Assembly (NCBI RefSeq): GCF_002443255.2
Contig: NW_019211455.1
Span: forward strand, 35,493,472-35,557,471
Reading direction: 5' to 3'
Source of the DNA: Varroa destructor
Taxonomy: Eukaryota > Arthropoda > Arachnida > Mesostigmata > Varroidae
DNA: 64,000 nucleotides
Each line of letters starts with the position of its first letter. Within the stretch, counting starts at the first letter, position 1. The translations under genes and the position numbers were made by a program. Under the pieces are notes generated by a model, which was not told where the DNA came from, did no database searches, and worked only from the letters and a program-made list of their open reading frames with translations. Shown here piece by piece: positions 12,986-24,700 of the stretch.

Positions 12986-14269
12986 CATCTTTGCTCCCAA
13001 TATATCGTCGTAGATAGTCTAGCATTTTATGTACTTCATTTGTCAATAAAGTTGGTTTAATAGTTAGGTCTGAGTTTTCGATCCACTAAATAGATTAGGA
13101 TTAGCTAATAATACTGGCTAACGATGCTGTATTACAATAACCATTACCCTAGTCTAGAGTTATACGATGTATCGATTAATCAGAAGGATGGAAAGCTTCA
13201 TTTCTCATAAGAAAAAAAAAACTAGATTCGCTCTTACATATAATGTCTTTTGAATTAACCGCTGGCGAAGCGGATGGAATTTGTTTCACGGCGAATTAGT
13301 GTCAGATTTATCAAAATTCGTTTTCTTTGGCGTTCCAGTAAATACTAAAATTTCCAACCAGGTATAATGATGGCTTGGATAATAGAAAAATGAAAGCGCG
13401 TTTTACCAACGAGCAAATGATGTACGCACTGGATTTAACATGGCCCCCGTGTCAAATAAGTTGTTTCTAGCTTTCGATATTTTACCTTAAAAATCACAAA
13501 GAGAAAACTAAAAGCAGAGGAAGGAGTCTACATTTTGTTAACAAGTGTGTTTTTATATACTGACACATAGAGGACAGGGTCATAACTGTAAATGTTTTCA
13601 ACTGCTTTATGTAAAAAAAAAACAATCGCGTACATATAGAAGCATGCATTTGTAAAATCGCTTTTTCTGCTTAAGGGCTGTAAAAGAGCTAGTTAGTAGG
13701 ACTATATTAGGTCAGCCAGAAGAACCCATAAACGGTGTTCAAGTTTTCTAAAAAGTTCAACGTGAGACGCTATTAGAAAAATGTTTTTGCAAACGAAAAG
13801 AATTCAAAGACGTTAACGCCGGCAAATCGGTATAGTAGAGTCCCGCTGCATATCGAAAAAGGTGGCTCATGAGTTTTAACGGAATGCTCTGTTTAGGTAT
13901 TCTAAAAAACTAACTACCTTGTCGGATGAAATAAAAGAAAAGGGCAAGACTAAACTAAGGCTTACAGTATCGTATGTAAACTACCAACTGGGAGGGGGAA
14001 GTTGCATATCATAGGGCAAGTAGAACGCTTCACAATGACGTATCAGAGAATAAGGTTTATTTACTTAAAAAAAAAAAAAAGATTTAAGAAAAGAAAACAG
14101 ATAATTCTCAACTATCTTAAAAACACGTAAAAAAAATAAAATATCGAACCTTTTGAAGAAAAGGAAGTAACTAATCGTTCTTATCCTAGTGAGGATGGAT
14201 ACAGATTTCAAGCGCTTGATATCAAAGAGAGAAGAACATTAGCATCCCATCAGTGAATTTGATCTGATA

Positions 14270-16150
14270 AAAAAAGCAGATGAAGCGCTATTGTTAACCT
14301 AGCTACAGACAGTCGGTGCGAAATGCCATGCGCTGATGTCGGTGTTGATGCAGCTAAACAGCAGAAACAGCTACATACGTGTGCTTTGCGGTTAAAAAGG
14401 CGTGGCAGCGATCACCTCAGCATGATTATGCAGATGAACAAGAAAATCACTTATGCAGTGAAAGAATATTATAGATAAAGAAGACATGGCGGAAATGAAG
14501 TTCGGTACACCTACGGTGTCAACAGCATCTTCAGGTCCGCCGACAAGATCAACAGCTTCTTCAATGAAATCTTTCCATACGTTTTAATATATGGGATAAA
14601 TCTCATCTGCTTCTCATGTTCAATACGAAATAAGCTCCCGTAAAACTAAATTTCACCTGCTTCCATAATGGTAATTGAAAACATTAAACCTACTACCAGC
14701 AGGCAGGTAAAGCGTTTAGAATTTTTCCATAAGTTTGTGTAACTGAAGAATATTACGACGCCATTGAACTTTGAGCCGTTGAAACCCTAAGCTCAAATTA
14801 TGAAAACATTAAGCTTATTAACGATCGGCTACGTTTAGTCGGGCACAGGAGGAATATTAGAGGCATTTGACCCGAGGCTTACTCATAACCTATATTTCCC
14901 GGATATTAATGACCCAGGATCTGAGCTGTGACGTATTAATGCAGGAAATCATTCAGAAAGGGGTCTACGGCATAAATATGTCACTTCAGTCTTCCCTTTT
15001 ATGAGCAGACCGACATTGTACAATATCAGCTTGTTGGCTTCCCATGGGCCTGTTGCACCAATAGAATGTGGATCCACAAAGCCTGTACCCCTATGGACGA
15101 AAGGGCTTGCTGCAATTATTACGGCCGTTACCATTAAAAAACCGTCGTAAAAGTCCGTATCCTCTACGTGCGATTGCAGTCACTCTTAACCGAGCGGAAT
15201 AAGAAACCGCACGAATTTATATGCACAACACCTCTTTGGCTTTAATTTAATTGCACCCACGCCAGCGTTAGGCTGACGGTGCGTACAAAGCTACCAAGTT
15301 ATCCCAATCGGATAGAAATAACAAATGTCGGTACATCTAGTGTTAAAAACGAATTCAATATCCTGCATCAGAAACAGGATTCATCTTTGTAATGCAACAA
15401 AAGCCATAGCTCTAAACAAATCATTGCATGTCTATGTTTTGAAGACTCCGCGTGGAGCCACCCCAAATATTTACGGTTGTGCGACATATCGAAGTTTATG
15501 GTGATGCTGCTAATTCCCAATCAGTAATATCATCTTCCCACTAATTTGCTTTAATACAAATTATAGCAAGATAAATACAAGCAGTACTTCATCTGTTCCG
15601 AGTTCCTAGGAAAACCGTTGGCCTGAAAGATCTCTGTAGCATAAGCAACATCCCTTCAATAAGCAAACTGAGTTTAATATCCCCTGCCTTCAGGAATTCT
15701 CTACCGCAGGGCTGGATCCGAATCAACAGTATACCTCCACTGAGGCTATCCCAGGAGTTGTAATAATATATCCAACGTGGCGAAGTAGAGTGTAAGAGAG
15801 TGCCGCTCGTCACATTCGAAGAGATCGTTGTTCGACGTTTATGTTAGGCTTTTTCAACTCCGGATGCGGCAATTTTGTCTATTGTTGACCAGTAGTTGCA
15901 AAAGGTACCTTGAGATCCAACATGTGACTAGTGAATAAAGGATATTATTGATGGCTCTGAATCTGCAATTGTTGTCGATAAGCCGAGTTCATAAGCAAGA
16001 CGTCATGTTGTCGTGGTTGAACTGCACTGATGTTTTGACTCCTGGTTTTATTTTCAATGCGAATGAACAAGTATTTTCGAATATTTTTACCAATCGTTTC
16101 AGTGTTACCTCCGTCAACGGGAAGTGTCACTCGTATTCTGCGTGACCTTA
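14270..16150 (+). mobile_element. Degraded LINE, linker to RT palm
   Basis: Successive plus-strand blocks fit a Jockey-like ORF2 in the right order: a Lys/Arg-rich linker ending KKITYAVKEYYR (about 14440-14475), SADKINSFFNEIF (about 14533-14571), LKDLCSISNIPSISKL (15629-15676; compare DYRPISLLPxLSK of LINE RT), QGWIRINSIPPLRLSQEL (compare QSGFRxxxSTxTAL), and FSNIFTNRFSVTSVNGKCHS (about 16078-16137; compare the SYLTNRxQxVxVNG segment before motif B). Many stops and frame changes lie between the blocks. Each block alone is weak; their order is the argument. The segment 14940-15300 between them is GC-richer and not recognised. Confidence 0.5.
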
Positions 16151-16154
16151 GTCG

Positions 16155-17690
16155 GCTCCCTAATTGGGTAGTAAGTGTTCATGACAAACAAACGCTGCTT
16201 CAAACCATACCCATCGTCGAAAGCCACGTTACGGCATAATATAATGTGTATAGAATGCATAATATAAAATGAAAATACATGCTATTGGCTTGATGATGCT
16301 TTATTATAATTACTGGATTTCTTGTAGTGGTTGTCTGCCTCTGTGAGAGATATGTACACCTCGAAATAAATACAATGCCTTTCACTTAGAATTATGATTA
16401 TGATGAGATGAGAATCACAAACAAAACTATGAAATAATTTAAATGTACAACAAACACACTGTGGAGTCCCACAGATAAACGTATGCACTTCTACATCCAT
16501 TCTTTCACTCATAAGCTGTAAACAGTAGAGCTGTTAGAACAAGTATTACCGTAACTGTGCTACTATTAGTCGTTGCAATAAGAAATAGGGGAGAAGAAGC
16601 GAGGGTGACAACACAGTTCACTACTGACGTTTGTTCTCTCTTCAATATTGACGTCCATTTGATTTTGAAAATTCCCATATAGGGGGATAACGGCGAGAGA
16701 GCCAATGACACCTCGCCGATAACCTTACAATAGAATTCTCATCTCTTTCATCGTTTTTATCTTCGTGGAGGTTCCTTCATGAGACAGATAAAAAAAAACT
16801 TATTTTACGAACGCGGTTAATACGGTTGAATACCATTGTGGACACCAGAGTCTAACGACCGAATATCGACCGATCGAGTTTAGGTAACGTTTTGATCTCT
16901 TCGTTACCAACCCTTCGCCCGCTTCGTCTCTCGTGAAGTTATGTTTTCAATTTTTCCAAATCATTATCACTTCTAAGGATTTGCTAAGGACCAGAAGGTT
17001 CCAAATATGGTACAAAGTTACAATATCAGAACTGACTAAAATTGTAAAAAAGCCAATTAGCGTACAGATACTGTCGCCTTTGTGTTCTTTTATACAAAAA
17101 ACGCAGTTATTTTGCCATATTTGTAACCTGATGTCTTGGATGATAAATATGATTTTTCCTATACGAACTTTCGCTTGCTTCTAAGCGCCTAACCGGTCCG
17201 TCACAAAATCACATTCAGCCCACACGTTAGTTTCTTCAGACGCGACCGTTATCAACAGATTATGACACTTTGCTTATCGATAGCGTATTGATAGTAATTG
17301 CGTGATGCTAAGTATAACCTTGTAATAATTTGGTTGTGTACATCTCTGCAGTTGTCACTGAGCATAGAACCTGTACCGTAAACTGTTTAATGGCGTAGAT
17401 ACGCATAAGCGATAGTAGTACTATAGGACAGCAGAATAAATAAATATCGAAAAACATAATATACAACCTTTTGCAATAACGACCCGCATTGCATGTTGAT
17501 AACGGGCACAATCGCACTTGTCTGTCATGTCCTAAACCACATAGACCTTTCTAACAGTTGCTGCAAAGGTCCGCATACCCTAACTCTTTCATCCAATGAG
17601 TTGATCATCAATTCGTCTCACTTCCCATTCAATCAATCAATATAATCGCTCTTTATAATATATGTATATATAACTTCTAGTTAAGGATTT
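16155..17690. other. No gene seen; between LINE relic and KDM4 3' end
   Basis: Only short overlapping frames. Nothing recognised. Confidence 0.4.
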
Positions 17691-17695
17691 GACCT

Positions 17696-17701
17696 TTTAT
17701 T
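17696..17701 (-). promoter_or_regulatory. Candidate KDM4 polyadenylation signal AATAAA
   Basis: First canonical AATAAA on the minus strand after the KDM4 stop, implying a 3' UTR of about 870 nt. A TATAAA variant lies closer to the stop. No transcript evidence is available from sequence alone. Confidence 0.25.
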
Positions 17702-18566
17702 AGCAAAACAGTACGGAAGAATAAGTATAGCAATACGGTACCCAATTAAATCAAAACAATGAATTCCTTTGTTATTATAGTCGAATTCGCTATCATATAG
17801 CATAATGTATGACTGCGTACTCGTTCTATGTCCTAGAACGGCGGTGTTTCTATATATATGGGCTGATGACCTCTTGACGTTTCCGTTGGTTCTCCGGCGA
17901 TTTGTACACAAAGATACAGATACTAATCGGACAGGTGTACATGTATTCTGTTGTTGACATATTACTCGAGTTATTTTGTTCCAGATCTCACGATTAACAC
18001 AGTGATCGTTTTCATGAGCACTTACAGCCCACCGTCAGTCCCTCGTAGGAGTCAGTATTACTATTATTTTGGTCGTAACGCAATATCGTGTAATAACTTC
18101 TTGTACATAAACTCCCGTATTCACCGAGATCATCAATTTCCTCGTATCCGGAATTCACGCACGTACTCAGTTAAATTCATATGTTTATACATAGATGCGT
18201 TATGTGGCATGCTCCACTGTGAGTGTCTCGGCTACATCCACTCCATTAAGCTCGAAAACTTCAGGGTTAGAATTAGTGCCTTCAGTTAGCGTCGCCCATG
18301 ATAGAATCGATTCGTTTTGCCGGGAAAATACATGCAAGTACGCCTTGTCTAAGAGTTTTCGATAATAAAATGAGTTAAAGCAAAGTTGCCTTCCTATAAC
18401 AGCATATTTGACTTATTTTCAAAAAGGAGACAACGTGCACACATGTACATGTATAAGTGAGCACGACTTCTTATTTACTACAAGTACTGCTACCAGGAAA
18501 AGGTAGGTGCTGTTTTGCTGATTTTGTTTTGAGCTGTAGCCAACATGCTTGAACAACGACTGACAT

Positions 18567-18737
18567 TCAGTCCTCCATGAAGTCGATATAGCCAAAGCCC
18601 TCATAGTGGTTGTACGGCACCCGTTTTCGCTTTGATCCCAAAGCGACAGTAGCTGACCCGGTCGAAGAACCATTATTATCGGTTGCCGTCACCCCAATAG
18701 ACGTGCCATCATCGTGGGCGGCCTCAGAAGCGAACGA
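18567..18737 (-). CDS. KDM4: KDM4 terminal exon and stop codon
   Basis: Acceptor GATTACAG|TCG. 56 codons then TGA (18567-18569). The exon starts with a Ser/Gly/Thr-rich variable segment and ends [21 protein letters not shown]: a basic patch and an aromatic C-terminus comparable to the RYREDYIE tail of KDM4A. The phase fits exon 9 exactly. Confidence 0.85.
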   Translation of the reverse strand, partial: SFASEAAHDDGTSIGVTATDNNGSSTGSATVALGSKRKRVPYNHYEGFGYIDFMED

Positions 18738-21700
18738 CTGTAATCATCACAGGGAAAGTCCGAGGTTTGATTAAAATTTCTCTAAGTCCATATAATAACT
18801 TTTACAATGTCTAATGGGGATTTTACTTAGCAATACTCAGCTTAATCGTAAGTCGTTACTGTGTGAGTATCAAAAAATGCTCATGGCTTTACTTTTTTTT
18901 TACTAGACTCTTACTAGACATGGGTCTGCTCATTTTTTTTTTATCAATTGATAACGCTGCAGTGCACTATTCTCAAATGGTAGTATACACTTTGATTACC
19001 GAGGTAGACCTCGGCTATGAAATCAAACTTTTCCATTTATATATTTTGGTTTTCACTTATTGGTTTTGGGAATTAAACATAAAGGACCAGGTACGAGAAG
19101 AATAGATCGTATTTATCATCTCCCAGTGTTTTTTAAAGAACAAAGCAGCTGAGTGGTGTACACAATCGTGATAATCATAGGTCAAGAGTCGATGGTAGAG
19201 AATATACAATTAGCTAACTCAGATTTGATAACTCAGATAAAATCTATGTTGTCATGACAACGAGCTCCTTAGTAATAACAATTTCTAGGATTTCAGTAAA
19301 AAAAACTCAACTAACCTTAGCACTCTATCCCCTTAGAACTAGATAATTTATCATCACTGGTCATTGATTTATTTTAATAAATAATAATAATAATACATGG
19401 AAATAAAATTAATATTAGCGCAATTAATAGATAAGTGAACTTATATATATATAGATTGGCATAACATTTTCTGTTTTATTACAATAAGATCGCTACAATA
19501 CCCAGGTGCTCTAAGAATTTATATAGTGGTACTAGCATTCGACATGAGGATACGAACACTACAAGAAAAGCTAAAACTATTTGTGGTTTTTGTTATTCAT
19601 TTGCATCTCTACTCACAATTTTAGAAGCAATTCTTTTCGGGATGTGTTCGTCGACACCATATACGAATTTTCGTGGCAGCGTCAAGGCGCTTTCGTCCTC
19701 AAACACAACAGTGCACATTGGTGTTTTCGTGTTCCCAGTGTAGAGACCTTTGTAACGCTGGCCATCACTCGGCCACAGAACCACAACATCGGTTCCATAT
19801 TCCGGAACGTCATCATTCGAACATACTCGCCAATTATCATCGTCATCTCTTGATGGGTCTCTGTGAGTGTGAATATATATATGAATGTGTTTTACTAATA
19901 ACCAAAATTACAGATGACTAGTATTTAAAAATTATAATATACACCTCTGGCCTACTAAAAAAAATGTGCGAGATATTAGGTTCCGGTTCAGAAGGTTCGC
20001 TAATGTTGTTTCTAATGAGTCTTGATGTACAACACTTGAGCAAAACTGACGTTACAGAAAAGTATCATATTAAGAAAGGTTCCTAGATTTACCACATATC
20101 AAGGAATAAACCATTTACGTGTACTTTACGCCCTATATATGTCATACATTATGAGTACCTAAAAACATATCAATTGTCTGCCTGTATATAATATTTCCGA
20201 ATCAAGTAGCGCCGTGCTTGATCATTTGGAACAAGTACATAGATCAAAAAATTAAACCAACCGTTTAACAAATATGAAGTCTATGCTGAGATCATGTGTT
20301 GTAGAACCATCGTGGAAGTGCACGGAGTGATAGGTGTGATAAAAGAAGTTCTGGAGCGTTCCTGAATAGTATCGTCCATTTTTGTGCTTCGCATACACTT
20401 GACAGCCAGGCTGTAGTTCTAAAAATTCTGCCTTTGCCTCTGGCGTCTGCGCGTCTTCCGCTGTGGCTTGCTGTGAGATTCAAACACGCGTTAAATAAAA
20501 ACTGTTAATATTGCGAAAAAAAAGTAATTTATTTGCATTATACAAATATCTAATCGCCAGTGGATTATATATATACACATATATATTAAGATATACTCAC
20601 TGAAACTATTTGGAATAGGTTAGCATTTAAACAATACATGTTTAACTAATCAAAAAATCAGCTAGTCAGCTTTTATTTAGCTGCCTTGCTTTATGCAGCG
20701 TAGTACCACTAACACCAACGTTCCAACTTCTCATTAAAGGCTGTTGGTGTCGAAAGCAACGAGTAACCTACTTGTTTAAAATATCAGAATAAAAGTTTAC
20801 TTGTTGACGAGAAAGCTCGATTTTGTTTTAGAAACAATGTTCGTGCAGAATTGGAACTGTAGTTTTTACTGTTATAAGTATCCCGAGTATTTGTATGCAC
20901 AATAGCCGCACAATATAATCAGCAATGTTTAATATTCTGTTTTCTAGGCTTGTCCACTTAGTTTTATCCTTAATAAACTAGTTTATAACATGGCCTTTAT
21001 TTTGCTGTGGTTTGTTATTGGATACCAAACGTCGGCTGGGAGCCACTACTCCTATTATGAACCAACCTCCTTACGTTGCCGGTGCACGCTGCAGCGAACA
21101 TAGACGGGCTCAGGCCAAATACCGATGTCAAACTGCGTCCCGCTGGCCATAGAGCACGTGACGTGCATACTTCGACCACAGTAGCACTGCACACAGACCC
21201 CTTTGTTAGCTAGAGCCATGGGAAGATCTTTACAAAGGTAGCATTGCAGTCTTTTTCGAGCCTTTGGCACCTGTTTGGTCTCAATGCCAGCTTTTTCTTC
21301 AAAATTCTCGAAATATACATCCGGAATCAGTACTGCGCAGATAAGATGGGCCCAGCGACCGTCCAGAGTCTTTTTGAGAGCACCTCCTCTAAAGCAGCAC
21401 AGTGTGCATTGAGGTTCTGCTTGACGCCGTGACTGAAAAGCTTCACTCAATGCTTCATGATTACAAGCGTCGCATACCCACGCGCTTCCTCGGCTGCTAC
21501 CGCCTTCAGTCCACTCCGGAGTAGAAGAACTCAATCCGTAACAAGACTACAATGATAAATCAAAACAACAAAACAAGAAATTTCGCAGAATTTATGTATA
21601 AGATTAACCATATAACTCAATTTAATTAGTACATAATTTATTCAGCTTCGCGCAGAGAATGGTTTCGTTAAACAAAGAATACACAAAACGTGCAATGGAC

Positions 21701-24700
21701 CATAAACAGACTATTCGCGAGCAGAACTGAAGAGCCCCTGGCTAAAGTGACGCCGCTGGATTTTATTTATATAAGTTTATCGAATCCACTGCGCCTGTTT
21801 GGCGCATTATTTCATATCGTAAGGGCTTCTGTACTTACGATGCGAACAGAAATCGGTATCTGTATTTTAACTCCAAGTGCACTTGAATGCTAGCCTGTAG
21901 TTCCCTAAGCATTGGATCTGTATCTGTATAAATACAAGTTCGTGCTCACCTTTCAGAAGTTGAGACACTAACTTTAAACAAAGTTCCACGGTTTAGTAAC
22001 TAGGAGCTTATTTAGGCTGCCAAATAGTTTAAATGCATATCGGTTGCATGGAGTTTGTACTAGCCGCCCACAAGGTTCATGCGTGCACAAATTTATATAG
22101 TATTCGATCAATGCGATTCAGTTAGTTGACCAAACAGCGGAAAATGTTCTTTTTGCTTTTCAGTTAGCAACACTTTTCAAAGTTTTGCAGGTAACTCAGG
22201 TTTAATATTAATTTCATCTAGCACTCCTATAGTATACCACATGTAAAGACTTACTATACGATAGAAGCGAGTAAGGAAAATATCAGAAAACTGAGCGCAT
22301 TTAGAAAGCATACTAGATCAGTTACCCCGACACAGGTTAATTAGGAAGGTTAAATACATACATTCGGCCATATGATATAGAAAAAGTCTAAACGACATGG
22401 ATGCGAAATATCTGGGTATTCACATGGTACCTGCGATTGGCAAATCTTGCAACATTCTCGTCTGTTCGATTGATTCTCTCTTTTTCATGCATCGTTGTTC
22501 ATGGCACCTGAGCTTAGGAAATTTAGGGGTTAATCTTAGAGAATCGCTTTTCTCGGATTTCAGGCACGTCATTGTCGATGTCCACGGCATTGAGAATGTC
22601 GCGTGAAGGCCCACTTGCTTTTTTATCTATTTGATGAATAGGGAGGTGCCAACTGGGCCTCGAACCCTCCCCGAGCTATACAAGAGGCTCAGAAGACATT
22701 TAAGATATTATGTTTAAGTGTTTTAAGACTTGCTTGACTGGTTTAAGTCCTTTCGGATAGTCTTCGCGTGGTAGGCAAAACGAGTCAAAAAAACATATGG
22801 CACTTAAGACGAATAGAAAGCGCGGGTTCCTGTTTCTTGTTATGGCAGAAAGCGCCTTTAAAAAACTTTTGATAACTCTAGCTACAAAGCAAATGCTGGT
22901 TAAGAACATATCAACATATAGAAGTTCAAACACTTAGATAAACAAGAAACTGACATATCTCAAAACGTTCTTATATGCGATACGTCGTTCCCCCTTTAAC
23001 TTCATTTCCATAGCCTTTGCATAGTTAAAGGACAACTTAAGTCCAGTAGGAACTACAGCCTGTTAGGACCTGGCACCGGGTACAACCATGAATTGCTAGA
23101 TAATTTGCGTATATCATGACGTTGTCTAGCTGCGTCTAGCTCAAATCTTGACAAGAAGATCAAGAAAAAAAAGTGAGGTTAATTAATGATTTGTTCTTAT
23201 AGTCTGAGAGGGTAGTGCAGCGTAGATCTACTATCGTCCCGATTCGAATCTTTTATAGTATGGCTACTAACAGATTTTCCATATTTTGTGGCATATTTAC
23301 TTGTACAAGTATCCCTAGTAGCCTATGCCACTAGGCTGAGCCAAAAGCCGTTTTGAAATCCACGAGCACTACATATACTTGCGGCGAAAGCGCAGTTTGT
23401 TTGATAAAGCCTAAATAAAGTCTAAATAAATAGATAAAGTCGACAGAATCAAGCACGCTATTATAGTCAAGCAGTTCCGTTTAAAACAATGTTATTTCCT
23501 CAAGGTTGTCGCTGTGTTCTTCGGTAGTTAACTAGACTACTTTTTAAGAAAACGCTCGTAACAGGCACCTTCCTTGACTTTGGCTCGCCAAGGTACTGGC
23601 TAATAATAGTCGTCCTTGGTAATGATAAATTGACCTCGAGACGTTGAGAAGAAACAAGCCTGTGCGAAGGCACTTGTTAAAAGCACCATACAACGGACAA
23701 CTAGAATTAGCGCGTTTTTTAGGTTCTCGTTTATAATTAAATCAAGTCCAGCTGCTTTGTTTGAAAACATTGCCTGAAGTCTCTGGACAATAATTCATAA
23801 AGCGAAATCGCTCCGCAGATAACTTCACTGGTAAATTATAATCTCATCCCGGGGTACCATGATCTTTCGTAATAGTATCACTTGTCCCGAATATGCCCGC
23901 AATGTGCTCTATTATGGTGAACGAGTCAATCGAGCAGGCTTCAAAACGAGAGAGCCATTTATAGAAATGGAATCTCGCCTTTTTTGACAAGAAGTGTTTC
24001 CTAAAGCTCGAGATAAGCCAGTTTCCATTTAGTTCAGACTTTACGGCAAGTGGTCCTGAAGTAGACTAAAAAGTCTCATTGCCACTCACAAATGCCTTCT
24101 TCTGATCAGATGACAGAGTTTATTGAATTACTATTGGTTAGAACTGGGTATATGAATGACGGAATTTGAGATGCTGATAAGCTGTTACGCTCAGATTTTG
24201 ACATCAATACTCTGTTGAGCCCAATACTTATTACAAACACCAGAACTTCCATTGTGGCTTTTGAAATCGAAAAAGTAAGCATTGCTCCATTTATGCGTTT
24301 AAGTTGCCGCAAACGATCAGGAGAGTAAACCGTTATGAAACGTCTCGACCATAGTGAGGACTCGCTCTACTTTCCACGAGCGAACGAATGTAGCTATTAT
24401 ACTGATATTGGTACCGATGACGGAAACGACATTGTTTGATTAGCGCAGGACGTAGCTCTCTCGCTTCGTAAATACAATATAGCGTAACTTCTCCGCTGGG
24501 ATGGCCAGTGGTTTTTTTCCTTTGAGCTTGACAGTAAACTACATAAAAGCCGTGGTTATTATGAGCATCAACAGCCCATGTTTCAGTTAAAACTAAACTA
24601 TTAAAGTCGTTAAACGCGCACGGAACTAGTAGGATTAGCGTTGATGGTTCTCGTAATTCCATGATGCAATTCAATGAGTCCAATTCTTAATGATATGAGA

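Noticed and set aside
17951..18289. 112-codon plus-strand open frame, one of the longest in the window
   Set aside because: Lies antisense in the probable KDM4 3' UTR, low-complexity Tyr/Ser/Ile composition, no family motif.
23205..23265. tRNA-like A-box/B-box arrangement (GGTAGTGCAG ... GATTCGAATC)
   Set aside because: No acceptor stem pairing, anticodon arm or T stem. The region also reads as part of the LINE relic. Similar B-box-like strings at 22,655, 35,105 and 56,240 also lack a cloverleaf.
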